IMG/VR virus record: IMGVR_UViG_3300022700_000069
Coordinates: 1 to 64,000 of that record
Origin: a virus
Length of the DNA stretch: 64,000 bases
Direction: 5' to 3' (one strand)
The notes below the pieces were generated by a model. It worked only from the letters and a program-made list of their open reading frames with translations, was not told the DNA's origin and ran no database searches. The position numbers and the translations under genes are program-made. Positions 18,338 to 26,963 of this stretch are shown one piece after another. How positions within the stretch are numbered: position 1 is the stretch's first letter; every line of letters begins with the position of its first letter.

Positions 18338-18847
18338 ATGAAAAAAATTATATTGATGATATTATTCATCATTTCATTCATCTTTGTTTTTTCACAAAAT
18401 GGTGATATTCACGGTTTTATATTTAAAGACTTTGGTGAATGGTCAATAGATGTTGACAATAATAAAATTTCTGTATCAGCTTTTATTACTATTGAACAAA
18501 AAACAAAAAAATTAACATTTAATGAAATTGAATTAAAAAAACATTTTATAAAAAAAAGAAAATATGATACAATTAATAATTATAATATTATCTATATATA
18601 TAGATTATATTTAAAAAGTAATTCAATTTATAATGGTGAAAAAACAAATACTTGGATATATGGTGGTAGAGTTTATATTAATGGCATTGAAATAACAAAA
18701 GAAAAATTTCCAGAAGGTTTCTTAATTGCTGTTAAAACAACACCAACATTAATATATAAATATGAAACAAAATCAACAAAAAAAATAAATTTTTATATAA
18801 AATGGGATAAAGCCATTTATGAAAATAGAGAAATTAATAAAAATTGA
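18338..18847 (+). CDS. Secreted protein of unknown function
   Basis: A 169-aa protein with a clear N-terminal signal peptide: basic start MKK, about 15 hydrophobic residues, then a likely signal-peptidase I site after FVFS, leaving an N-terminal Gln. This FSQ-type site is common in Bacteroidota exported proteins. No lipobox Cys is present. The mature part has alternating short beta-like segments and no recognised domain. The following gene encodes a membrane-anchored coiled coil 9 bases downstream, so the two could form an envelope complex such as a spanin pair, but the absence of a lipobox weakens that idea. Confidence 0.65.
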   Translation: MKKIILMILFIISFIFVFSQNGDIHGFIFKDFGEWSIDVDNNKISVSAFITIEQKTKKLTFNEIELKKHFIKKRKYDTINNYNIIYIYRLYLKSNSIYNGEKTNTWIYGGRVYINGIEITKEKFPEGFLIAVKTTPTLIYKYETKSTKKINFYIKWDKAIYENREINKN

Positions 18848-18856
18848 ATATAAATT

Positions 18857-19261
18857 ATGTCAAATAACATTAATCAAAAAAATAATAAAATACTTGGCGG
18901 AAATACAATAATACAATTCACATTAAGGGGTTTTATAACAACTATATTTACGATTTTAGGTATATTTTTTGGTTTTTATAAATTAGTTATTCAACCAAGT
19001 ATAAATCAAACAGCAAAACATCAAAAAGAATTATATATTGAACAAAAAGAATATATTAATAATGAATTTGAAGAAGTAAAAAATGCAATTCAATTAAATA
19101 CTCAAGCAATAAATGCAGTTAATAATAGATTTAGGGATTTAAATGAATCTGTTAGAAAAATTGAAAATAGTAATGGTTCTTTTGGTTCTTTGACAGAACC
19201 TGAACAGTCATCAATAGATAATAATAATAATGATGATGACTTAGCTGATAAAAATAGTTAA
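18857..19261 (+). CDS. Single-span membrane protein with coiled coil
   Basis: A 134-aa protein. Residues about 20-45 (FTLRGFITTIFTILGIFFGF) form one transmembrane helix; residues about 55-105 are a likely coiled coil (QKEYINNEFEEVKNAIQLNT; NNRFRDLNESVRKIENS), followed by an acidic Asn-rich tail. This topology fits an inner-membrane spanin-like or holin-associated protein, or a membrane anchor, but nothing decides between them. It is transcribed with the secreted protein upstream and converges with the - strand early block, with 4 bases between stops. Confidence 0.6.
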   Translation: MSNNINQKNNKILGGNTIIQFTLRGFITTIFTILGIFFGFYKLVIQPSINQTAKHQKELYIEQKEYINNEFEEVKNAIQLNTQAINAVNNRFRDLNESVRKIENSNGSFGSLTEPEQSSIDNNNNDDDLADKNS

Positions 19262-19265
19262 AATA

Positions 19266-19580
19266 TTAATTATTATTTATTTCAATTTCTGTAACTTCAT
19301 GCATAAATGCTTTAATTATATCAAGTAATTCAATTTTTCGTATCATTGTATCATATAAATCTTTTGTTATTTTTTCAAAATTAATGTTATCAGTTTTTTC
19401 ATTCATTTTATAATACATTGTAGTTAATAATCTCCAATTATTTAAATTATTAATTTTAAATTTACAATGACCTTCAAATATTAATTTTTCATTAATAAGA
19501 TCAAATTTAACAACAATTTTCTTATTATTTTCATTATCTTTAATTTTAATATTTGCTATTTCAGCTATTGTATTTTCCAT
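19266..19580 (-). CDS. Hypothetical protein, last gene of helicase block
   Basis: A 104-aa soluble protein of unknown function, with no motif recognised. It follows the helicase gene by 10 bases in the same direction and is probably co-transcribed from the host-type promoter near 22845-22875. Confidence 0.55.
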   Translation of the reverse strand: MENTIAEIANIKIKDNENNKKIVVKFDLINEKLIFEGHCKFKINNLNNWRLLTTMYYKMNEKTDNINFEKITKDLYDTMIRKIELLDIIKAFMHEVTEIEINNN

Positions 19581-19590
19581 ATTTTAAATA

Positions 19591-22098
19591 TTATTGTTCT
19601 TCATCATTCCAATTATGATCATATATTAAATCAGTTTTTGCTCTTGTAATTGCAACATATTCAAGATTTTTTTCTTGTTTATATTGCCATTTTTTAGAAT
19701 TTGGAAATGGAATTAAATCTGGTCTTATAATAAAAACACGATTTGCTTCTAATCCCTTTGCCTTATGAATTGTACTTAGTACAATTCCAGTTAATTTATC
19801 AGTAAATATTGTTTTAATATTATGTTTGAGACTTTCAATAGTATCAGAAACTCTTGATAAAAATAATAATGTATTAACTTTATCTTGTAGTGCTACATAT
19901 CCTGTGTGTTCTTGAGGGTTAAGAATACCATTATTGTATAATTCTTTTTTAAATTTTTCAAGTTCATCTTCCCAATAATTAATTAATTGAGAAATTGTTT
20001 CAAAATTTTTTGTTAATTCTATTAATTTAATGCCAATATCACTTCCTTTAATAATGGCTTTTTTTTGTTGTGATAATAATTCAAAAAATAGTTTAATTAA
20101 TGGTGCTGTTGTTCTACAAAGAATAAAATCACCATTTTTAGCTTCATTAAGTACATCACCATCTCTAACAATACCTTCTGGTGCTTCTGGTAATGCTTTA
20201 ATATTTGGTACAATATTTTGAGCATGTTCAATTACTTTTTTTGAACATCTAAAAGAATATGAAAGTGGTAATATTTTGGTATTTTGAAAATTTTTGAACC
20301 AATTAAATGATCTTTCATCCGCACCCGAAAATCCATAAATTGTTTGAAAAAAATCTCCAACTCCAATTAATCTACCTTTATATTTTTTAGTATTTTTATC
20401 TCTTCTAAGCATTTTTTCAATCAATCTAATTTGACACCTATTTAAATCTTGTATTTCATCTACAAAAACATAATTTTGTGGAAATAACCATAATGAATTA
20501 TCCACTGCAGGAAGATATATCATATCAGTATAATCAAAAGTTTTCCTATCTTGAGTCATTGAATCAAGGATTTTTAAAATTCTTTTAATATCTTGGTCTT
20601 TTGTTAATGTAACTTCATATCTTTCAGCAATGAATGGTATATATTTTTTATCAGTTGTTAGCGATAATCTACACAAATTAACCATTTTTTTTATATCTTG
20701 AAAATATCTATATTTTTCTTCTTTGGATTTTAATTCTAAGTCTAAATTCCATTTTTTTGCTTTTTTTTGAATATGTTTATCTGCTTTAAATTCATCAAAT
20801 TGAATTTTATCACCATATTTTCTTTTGATTGCTGACATACCAAGACCATGTGATGTATAACATCTAACATATTCTGGTAATTTAGTTTTTAATTCTTCCT
20901 GAATATGTTTATTAAATGCCATAAACATAATATTTTTATCTTTAGGAATTAATTTAACCGCTTCTACTACAGTCGTGGTATTATGTGTTATGGTAAAATC
21001 ACCTAATAAAAATCTACCATTACCATCTAATGTAAAACCATAATAATTACCAGTACCAATATATTCAACTTTGAAACCAGTTCTTAATACTGATTTTTTT
21101 TGTTTTCTTGGTTTACATTTTTTTCTTGATAATAAAACTGGAACATTCTCAAACGATCCACTAATCGTAATATGCCAATATTTACCAGAAAATTTTAATG
21201 ATTTAATTTTTTTAGTAATTCCCTTTTTATATGCTGAAAATCCTAAACTTCTTGCAAGAAAAAGAATATCATCAGCAAATGATTTATATTTTGTAGCAAT
21301 CTCATAATATTTATGGTATTGATATCCATCTGAATCAATTATACCTGCAAATAATTTTAATCTATTATTATATGAATTAATTTTATATTCATTAGGTATG
21401 ATTAAATCACTATTATTATTAAAACATTTCTTAAATTCATCTCTTATTATATTATTAACCTTACGACCATTAAAATTAGGGGTTGTTAATGATACAGTTA
21501 TCAAATTTTTTTGATATTCGTTGAATTTAGGTGTAATATTATCATATTTAACATTTTTTAAATAATTTAAAATAGGTTTTTCATTAATATTAACCGATAT
21601 TCTAGGACTTCCATTAAATTTTGTACCATCACCTAACCAAAGACCTAATAAATAGGGGTCAATAATTACATCTTTTTTAGGAAAAGAAACCTCTTTTCTT
21701 TGAAGTCTTGCATACCTATAATTACCATTTCTATATTTAGGATAATTTATTTTATTTAATGGTATATCTAATAATTTTTTCTTTTGTTCATGATGATGAG
21801 TTAATATGTGTACATCATTACAAATCCAAGAATCACCCTTAACTGGAATTACTTTATATAACTTACCATTACCAATATTTGTATTTAATACCTTTCTTGG
21901 CATTGAATCATCACCCATAATCAAATCACCAATTTTTATATTTTGTACTTTTTTTATTGTACCATCATACATTAATATTGGTGTGTTTATACCTAAACAT
22001 TTTCCTGCTCCTGCATATGCTTCAATAAGAATATTCTCAGGTCTTTTTTTTATAAATTTAAAAATTTTTTCTTGTTCAGTTGTAGGTTTTAAATTCAT
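19591..22098 (-). CDS. UvrD/Dda-like superfamily 1 DNA helicase, interrupted by an intein
   Basis: ATP-dependent DNA helicase for replication or recombination. The 835-aa precursor contains a 340-aa intein (residues 34-373), leaving a 495-aa helicase. After splicing, Walker A reads AYAGAGK-TTTVVEAV. Other SF1 motifs are Ia (FMAFNKHIQEEL), Walker B (FVDEIQDLNRCQI), motif III (GVGDFFQTIYGFSGAD), motif IV (LSYSFRC), motif V (LSTIHKAKGLEANRVFI) and motif VI (YVAITRAK). This set is typical of UvrD/Rep/Dda-type enzymes. It is the third gene of a - strand early unit. The protein is inactive unless spliced, because the intein splits the P-loop. Confidence 0.92.
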   Translation of the reverse strand: MNLKPTTEQEKIFKFIKKRPENILIEAYAGAGKCLGINTPILMYDGTIKKVQNIKIGDLIMGDDSMPRKVLNTNIGNGKLYKVIPVKGDSWICNDVHILTHHHEQKKKLLDIPLNKINYPKYRNGNYRYARLQRKEVSFPKKDVIIDPYLLGLWLGDGTKFNGSPRISVNINEKPILNYLKNVKYDNITPKFNEYQKNLITVSLTTPNFNGRKVNNIIRDEFKKCFNNNSDLIIPNEYKINSYNNRLKLFAGIIDSDGYQYHKYYEIATKYKSFADDILFLARSLGFSAYKKGITKKIKSLKFSGKYWHITISGSFENVPVLLSRKKCKPRKQKKSVLRTGFKVEYIGTGNYYGFTLDGNGRFLLGDFTITHNTTTVVEAVKLIPKDKNIMFMAFNKHIQEELKTKLPEYVRCYTSHGLGMSAIKRKYGDKIQFDEFKADKHIQKKAKKWNLDLELKSKEEKYRYFQDIKKMVNLCRLSLTTDKKYIPFIAERYEVTLTKDQDIKRILKILDSMTQDRKTFDYTDMIYLPAVDNSLWLFPQNYVFVDEIQDLNRCQIRLIEKMLRRDKNTKKYKGRLIGVGDFFQTIYGFSGADERSFNWFKNFQNTKILPLSYSFRCSKKVIEHAQNIVPNIKALPEAPEGIVRDGDVLNEAKNGDFILCRTTAPLIKLFFELLSQQKKAIIKGSDIGIKLIELTKNFETISQLINYWEDELEKFKKELYNNGILNPQEHTGYVALQDKVNTLLFLSRVSDTIESLKHNIKTIFTDKLTGIVLSTIHKAKGLEANRVFIIRPDLIPFPNSKKWQYKQEKNLEYVAITRAKTDLIYDHNWNDEEQ
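20980..21999 (-). mobile_element. Intein with LAGLIDADG endonuclease in helicase Walker A
   Basis: A 340-residue element from Cys34 (CLGINTPILMYDGTIKKVQN) to Asn373 (GDFTITHN), with Thr as first C-extein residue. Splicing blocks are canonical, including the terminal His-Asn. Two LAGLIDADG-type motifs are present, LLGLWLGDGT at about residues 148-157 and LFAGIIDSDG about 100 residues later, so homing activity is plausible. Insertion is between the Lys and Thr of GAGKT, a classic intein site. Both catalytic acidic residues of the LAGLIDADG helices are kept. Confidence 0.93.
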
Positions 22099-22100
22099 AT

Positions 22101-22352
22101 TTATCCTTTTATTTCAATTTTTGTTTCTTTGGGAATTAATTTACTATCATTACTATGATCCATTTCAGGATATTCAATTGATGTTGTTAAATATTTTCTT
22201 CCATCTAATGATAGTGTTTTAATAAGATCATTAAATGATGTTTTTTCTTTTTCTACAATTTGTTGTACAAATCCATTTATTAATTCAATATATTTTTCTT
22301 GTGAAAGATTGATAAAATTAACTGTTAGTGTTACTTCTACATTGTGTATCAT
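22101..22352 (-). CDS. Small hypothetical protein
   Basis: An 83-aa protein of unknown function (MIHNVEVTLTVNFINLSQEK). The ATG at 22352 is preferred over an upstream in-frame ATG at 22394, because it starts 4 bases after the stop of the preceding gene, whereas the longer version would overlap that gene by 38 bases. It ends 2 bases before the helicase ATG. Confidence 0.6.
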   Translation of the reverse strand: MIHNVEVTLTVNFINLSQEKYIELINGFVQQIVEKEKTSFNDLIKTLSLDGRKYLTTSIEYPEMDHSNDSKLIPKETKIEIKG

Positions 22353-22356
22353 ATTA

Positions 22357-22818
22357 TTATTTTTTTTGCCAATTTTCGTTATCAATACCATCAACTAATT
22401 CATAAACATTCATATCTTCAAGTACTAATACTTTAAGACCAACTATTCTTTTAAAAATTTTTCCTTTATGAATAATTCCCTCGTAGTTTAACTTATCACG
22501 ATCTTTTATTGTATCAACAGTTATATGGTAATTTCTATGTATTGTTATTTCAGCTTCACCCATCACTTCCATTTGTTGTTTTAATAAAATAGCTAATTCA
22601 TCTGAAATAACTTCAAGAGTTTCAAATGTTGATTCTAATGCTTTTATTTGATTTTCTGGTAAATCATTTTTTCTTAATTCAATAAGATTATTTATAACAT
22701 ATCGAGATAATTCTAATGCCATAAATTTATCTTCTGGTTTGTCTTCATATGATTCAGGAATATTTATATATGGTCTTCCTTCATCATTTAATTTAATTTC
22801 ATATTCAAATTTCAACAT
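22357..22818 (-). CDS. Hypothetical protein, first gene of helicase block
   Basis: A 153-aa soluble protein with an alternating helix/strand pattern. Residues about 40-90 look like a helical hairpin and residues about 90-150 are beta-rich (EAEITIHRNYHITVDTI). No family was recognised. It is the first gene of the - strand unit leading to the helicase, with a host-type promoter at 22845-22875. Confidence 0.6.
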   Translation of the reverse strand: MLKFEYEIKLNDEGRPYINIPESYEDKPEDKFMALELSRYVINNLIELRKNDLPENQIKALESTFETLEVISDELAILLKQQMEVMGEAEITIHRNYHITVDTIKDRDKLNYEGIIHKGKIFKRIVGLKVLVLEDMNVYELVDGIDNENWQKK

Positions 22819-22824
22819 AATAAA

Positions 22825-22832
22825 GTATTTAT
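22825..22832 (+). promoter_or_regulatory. Putative late promoter GTATTTAT (neck gene)
   Basis: GTATTTATAATAAATAAAG, 27 nt before the ATG at 22860. It lies inside the leader of the oppositely directed early transcript. Confidence 0.58.
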
Positions 22833-22844
22833 AATAAATAAAGA

Positions 22845-22875
22845 CAAATATAATATATTATGACGTTAATTACAA
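22845..22875 (-). promoter_or_regulatory. Putative host-type promoter TTG-N20-TATATTTG (helicase block)
   Basis: On the - strand, TTG (22875-22873), 20-nt spacer, TATATTTG (22852-22845), then TC. It matches the Bacteroidota housekeeping pattern with the same spacing as the other copies. Its upstream half lies inside the start of the + strand neck gene. Confidence 0.55.
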
Positions 22876-23978
22876 CAGTTGAGAAAAATAAATTATTTAC
22901 AAAAGTAAAACATGAATTAGGTTACCCTTTAAGACCTTTTGAAATTAAGGATGACATGATGATGTCATATCTGGAAATGGTAATTGAAGATTATTCATCA
23001 TTATTGAATAATTGGTTAATACATCAACAATGGGTTAGTGTTGAAGGTTTAAGTAAAGAAAATTCTGATTTTTTATCGGCATTTACAACTAAATCAACCA
23101 ATTATATGGAATCATTTACATATGCATATTCAAAACAAATTGGGTATGGTACAAATGCTCCTGCAAAAAATAATTGGGAATTGAAACGTGATTATATTAT
23201 CACATCTGCTAATACTCAACACTATATTATTCCTGCAAACAGAGAAGTAAATGAAGTTTTATGGGAAACACCACCTGAAATTGATCAGGGTTTAGTTGAT
23301 CCATTTTCATTAAATGCATGGAGTCCCGGTATGCATGGTTGGTCATATTTAGGTCGTCCTGCTATGTACGTTCAACCAACATTTTCAACACTATTAACAG
23401 CACAAGATCGTAGAATGAAACAAAGAGTCTTACAATCATTATTAACATATAGAATTACTGGTCTTGGTGATGGTCGTAAATTATTACATTTATACCCTGT
23501 ACCGGGAAGCAGACAAGAAATAAATAATCGTTGGGGTAAGCATTATGCTGGTAGAAAAGTTTGGTATTGGTATTATGATACAAACAATGTAGGTAGAGAT
23601 AAATGTTTAGAAGAAAATGATGATACTGTTAAATTACCTTCTGATCCACCTGTAAATGTATTAAAATGGGAGAAAATGAATGAATCAGCACGTAGACAAA
23701 TTCGTGATCTTCTTATTGCTAAAGTGAAAATGGTAATTGGTGGAATTCGTGGTTTTTATTCTGGTGAATTAGGTGTTACTGAAAAACAATTATCAATGGA
23801 TTATCGTCATTTACTTGATGAGGGGAAAGATTTAAAAGAAGCAACAGAAAAGGATATTACCGATTTATTAGATAAAATATCACAAGCTAATTTAACTGAA
23901 GAAAGAGCGAAAATTGCTGAAAATGTAAATAATGAACGTAGGTATCAACCACCTATGTTCCCTATAATTGCAATTTAA
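22860..23978 (+). CDS. gp13: Neck / head-completion protein, T4 gp13-like
   Basis: A 372-aa structural protein (T4 gp13 is 309 aa). The N-terminus LFTKVKHELGYPLRPFEIKDDMMMSYLEMVIEDYSSLLNNWL (residues 12-53), the aromatic-rich central region (HGWSYLGRPAMYVQP), LLHLYPVPGS, and the C-terminal helical region with RQIRDLLIAKVKMVIGGIRG fit the gp13 neck family, which caps the packaged head and recruits the tail. It has a late motif. In T4, gene 14 follows directly; here a homing endonuclease on the other strand separates it from the gp14-like gene, overlapping its last 17 bases. The assignment rests on motif impressions plus order. Confidence 0.65.
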   Translation: MTLITTVEKNKLFTKVKHELGYPLRPFEIKDDMMMSYLEMVIEDYSSLLNNWLIHQQWVSVEGLSKENSDFLSAFTTKSTNYMESFTYAYSKQIGYGTNAPAKNNWELKRDYIITSANTQHYIIPANREVNEVLWETPPEIDQGLVDPFSLNAWSPGMHGWSYLGRPAMYVQPTFSTLLTAQDRRMKQRVLQSLLTYRITGLGDGRKLLHLYPVPGSRQEINNRWGKHYAGRKVWYWYYDTNNVGRDKCLEENDDTVKLPSDPPVNVLKWEKMNESARRQIRDLLIAKVKMVIGGIRGFYSGELGVTEKQLSMDYRHLLDEGKDLKEATEKDITDLLDKISQANLTEERAKIAENVNNERRYQPPMFPIIAI

Positions 23979-25758
23979 GGATAAACTTCATATTACCAGA
24001 ATCATATATTCTATAATACCCCCTCTCGCTCATGATTTGATGTTCTGTTTTTTGAGAATCAAATCCTTCTTTAATTAGAACATCTTTTCTAAATTTAAAT
24101 CGATGATGTAAAATATATTCATGTGGTTTAAAATACCAATAGTTGGGTTTTGTATATTTAACAAAATCAAAACCCAATTTTCTATATAATTCCCCATTTG
24201 AATATCTTCTATCTGCATAAGATATTATAAATTTAGGTTCATATGTTTTTATAAAATGTTTTAATAATTTACTAGCACCACCAATAACTTGTGTATTTAA
24301 TTTATTACAAAATCTAAGCATTTCGTATCCATCGTTAACATTTTTTGATCCTAATGATTTTCTTAAATTCCCGAATGTCATAATGGAAACTAATTCATTA
24401 TTATAGATTAATCCAAGTTTAATTTTAGAGTTAACATTACCCTGAATATGATTTTCATTTAAAAATTTTTTACTTGTTTGGGGATTAATATTAATTATTG
24501 TACATTTTCTTGCATAGATTTTATTTTCAATTATATTTAACTTACTTTTTATTATTGATTTAACAATTTTCTTTTTATTTTTCCATTCATTTTCAAAAAT
24601 ATGTAATAATTGAATATTATTTTTTTCACATAGCTCTGTTTTATTTAAATGATAATTTTTATTAACATTAATAGTAGAATGCCAATATAAACCATTATAT
24701 TCAATACCCACATTATTATTAGTGATAAAAATATCAATTTCTTTATTATTAATTTTTATTTTATTACCCTCATATTGAAGTTCATTTGTAATAAAATTCA
24801 ATATTTCTTTTTCGGATATTGAATTGTTTGATGAAACAGGATTACATATAGTACAAATATCTTTTATACCATACATTAATCTATTTTTTAATACATAATA
24901 ATTAATATCAAATTCATCATGATTATCACAAAAATTTTTTATTTTAAATGTTTTTTTATTTAAATCATATTCAATTTGATTTAAATTAATATTTAATTTT
25001 TTTGTATAATCATTTAATCGTTTTTTTATTATATTATTTTTAAATTCTTGAGATTGTGAAAAATGTTCAACACCATATTTATTAAGTATTGTTTGTTTCC
25101 GTTTATTGTTAATTTTACTAATTTCATCAGGTGTTTTATTATTATATGTTTCATTAACTTTTTTAGAGAAATATGTGGATTTTGAGTATACATCAACACC
25201 ATATTTATTAAGCATTGTTTGTTTTGCTTTTTCCCTATTATTAATATTTTTTTCCCCAAAATTTGTTATACTTGTTTTAATTGCTTTTTTTCTATTATTA
25301 TAATATTCATTCCCATATTTTTCTCTTTTTGTTTTTTTTATTTTATCAATATTAATGAAATTTTCATTATTATATTTTTCCTTTTTAGTTTTTTTCGATT
25401 TTTTTTTAACCTCACTAATTTTCATGGGATTATCAACCCCATATTTTTTAATTAATAATTTTTTATTTTCTTCAATTAAATTTTTATCAGTGTTTCTACA
25501 CTTTATTGAACAATATTGATAATAACCCCTCGAATAGCTAATAAAATTTACTCTATTATTACAATTTTTATTTTTACACATAGGTTTCATATTAAATTCA
25601 TTAATATACCAATACAATTTTTCATACCAATTATCAACTTCTCTAATATTAATTATTTTGTGATAATCATCCGGGTAATGTTTTTTTATATATAATTTTC
25701 TAGTTTTAACACCAGATTTATTATTAGTTTTTAAATTTTTCTCTAATTCTCTTTTCAT
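23962..25758 (-). CDS. Vsr-type homing endonuclease with C-terminal GNAT/Mom-like module
   Basis: A 598-aa protein. N-terminal Cys pairs (CKNKNC and YCSIKC, about residues 61-90) suggest a zinc ribbon. They are followed by several KxxxxxKYGV-type repeats (about 105-250; KYGVDNPMKI, KYGVDVYSKS, KYGVEHFSQS) that probably read DNA. The nuclease region, about 325-420, has EIDIFITNNNVGIEYNGLYWHS, then HLNKTELCEKNNIQLLHIFENEW, the EDxHD/Vsr pattern. The last 180 residues carry the shared module (FLNENHIQG, ELVSIMTFG, YEMLRFCNKLNTQVIGGASK, SYADRRYSNGELYRKLGF). It is inserted between the gp13-like and gp14-like genes in antisense orientation. Confidence 0.85.
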   Translation of the reverse strand: MKRELEKNLKTNNKSGVKTRKLYIKKHYPDDYHKIINIREVDNWYEKLYWYINEFNMKPMCKNKNCNNRVNFISYSRGYYQYCSIKCRNTDKNLIEENKKLLIKKYGVDNPMKISEVKKKSKKTKKEKYNNENFINIDKIKKTKREKYGNEYYNNRKKAIKTSITNFGEKNINNREKAKQTMLNKYGVDVYSKSTYFSKKVNETYNNKTPDEISKINNKRKQTILNKYGVEHFSQSQEFKNNIIKKRLNDYTKKLNINLNQIEYDLNKKTFKIKNFCDNHDEFDINYYVLKNRLMYGIKDICTICNPVSSNNSISEKEILNFITNELQYEGNKIKINNKEIDIFITNNNVGIEYNGLYWHSTINVNKNYHLNKTELCEKNNIQLLHIFENEWKNKKKIVKSIIKSKLNIIENKIYARKCTIININPQTSKKFLNENHIQGNVNSKIKLGLIYNNELVSIMTFGNLRKSLGSKNVNDGYEMLRFCNKLNTQVIGGASKLLKHFIKTYEPKFIISYADRRYSNGELYRKLGFDFVKYTKPNYWYFKPHEYILHHRFKFRKDVLIKEGFDSQKTEHQIMSERGYYRIYDSGNMKFILKLQL

Positions 25759-25806
25759 AGATTTTATTTTTATATAAATATACTATTAATTATTATTTAA
25801 TAACAC

Positions 25807-25833
25807 CAAATATACCAAAAAAATATTAAACAA
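25807..25833 (-). promoter_or_regulatory. Weak host-type promoter candidate (endonuclease)
   Basis: On the - strand, TTG (25833-25831) then TATATTTG (25814-25807). The spacer is only 16 nt, shorter than the 19-20 of the other copies, so confidence is low. Confidence 0.25.
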
Positions 25834-25837
25834 TAAA

Positions 25838-25845
25838 GTATTTAT
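25838..25845 (+). promoter_or_regulatory. Putative late promoter GTATTTAT (gp14-like gene)
   Basis: GTATTTATAAATG, 39 nt before the ATG at 25885, in a 126-base gap between divergent genes. Confidence 0.5.
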
Positions 25846-25884
25846 AAATGTAATTCTAATTTAATAAACTGATAGAATTAAAAT

Positions 25885-26439
25885 ATGTCAAAAAATAATA
25901 AAAATATTGATCTTAAAAATGAACGTTATGGTCTTTTTATGACAGAAAATTCATTTGATTTAGATATTGAATATGGTAGAAATTACCTTCAAACAGATAA
26001 TGTTCAAAAAGTTAAAATATATAAAGTTAATTTAACTAAGACTAAATCACATTCATTATATGGTCAAACTAAAACTAATGATAAAATACTTTTTACACCC
26101 ATTGAAATAGATGCAATGGTAACAGTAAATCCTAATGAGCAATCTTTTTATGGTGATGGAAGTGGTGGTATTACACGTGAAGATACTGGTAAATTAGAAT
26201 TTGGTGTTTATTTAAAGGAATTAAAAGAAAAAAAACTTGAAATTAATCGTGGTGATTATGTTGAATATAATTTAAGTGGAACAAAATATAGATATTACGA
26301 AATAGAAAATGCTGAAAATGTTATTGACACAACAGATAAAACAATTGGTGGATTTAAACCATATTGGAAAAAAATTACTGCAGTTCCTGTAAAAGAAGAT
26401 GTTATTCAATTATTTGACAGTAACACTAAAGGTAAATAA
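25885..26439 (+). CDS. Neck protein, possibly T4 gp14-like
   Basis: A 184-aa beta-rich structural protein (T4 gp14 is 256 aa). The segment LEINRGDYVEYNLSGTKYRY, then YEIENAENV resembles the gp14 pattern in which a barrel domain ends with a GD-V-Y...-EI strand pair. FLMTENSFDLDIEYGRNYLQ could be the connector-binding N-terminus. Position supports the call: it is the first + strand gene after the gp13-like gene once the intervening endonuclease is ignored, and it has a late motif. Sequence evidence alone is modest. Confidence 0.5.
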   Translation: MSKNNKNIDLKNERYGLFMTENSFDLDIEYGRNYLQTDNVQKVKIYKVNLTKTKSHSLYGQTKTNDKILFTPIEIDAMVTVNPNEQSFYGDGSGGITREDTGKLEFGVYLKELKEKKLEINRGDYVEYNLSGTKYRYYEIENAENVIDTTDKTIGGFKPYWKKITAVPVKEDVIQLFDSNTKGK

Positions 26440-26454
26440 AAAATTTAAATATAA

Positions 26455-26955
26455 ATGAAAAAAATAAGACTAATTGAAGTAATGGAAAAAGTAAACCCTG
26501 ATATGAAAATATCACATGAAGATATGCATGATTTAATGATGAGGGATACTAAATATATAAAAAAATATTATGATAGAATAAATGAATTAAATGCTGATGA
26601 AGTATATGATATATTAAGATACAATCCCGAATCATATGATTTATTAAAGGATTATGCTAAAAAAATATTAAGTGGTGATCAACTTGCTAATATTAAAGCA
26701 TATGTACCTGAATTGTCTGAAAAATTCACAGATTTAAACCACATAATCGACCCAATGCATATTGAAAATATCATAAAACATGATTTAAATAAAATAACAG
26801 CATTTTCTGATATATTAAATGATGATGAGTGGTTAAAAGAAAAATTTAAAGGATTAAAAACTATACTGGAAAAATATCCTAAATTAAAAAATCATTCAAT
26901 TTTTAATAGAGCAAAAATTTTAAATCGAAAAGGAATGATAGATTTAAATTTATAA
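26455..26955 (+). CDS. Hypothetical helical protein
   Basis: A 166-aa alpha-helical protein of unknown function, rich in Asp, Lys, Leu and Tyr, with no membrane segment. It starts 15 bases after the gp14-like stop without its own promoter, so it is probably late and co-transcribed. It converges with the MmcB-like gene, 8 bases apart. Confidence 0.55.
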   Translation: MKKIRLIEVMEKVNPDMKISHEDMHDLMMRDTKYIKKYYDRINELNADEVYDILRYNPESYDLLKDYAKKILSGDQLANIKAYVPELSEKFTDLNHIIDPMHIENIIKHDLNKITAFSDILNDDEWLKEKFKGLKTILEKYPKLKNHSIFNRAKILNRKGMIDLNL

Positions 26956-26963
26956 GAATTAAT

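Noticed and set aside
22353-22394. N-terminal extension of the 83-aa gene from ATG 22394
   Set aside because: It would overlap the preceding gene by 38 bases, while ATG 22352 gives a 4-base gap like the neighbours.
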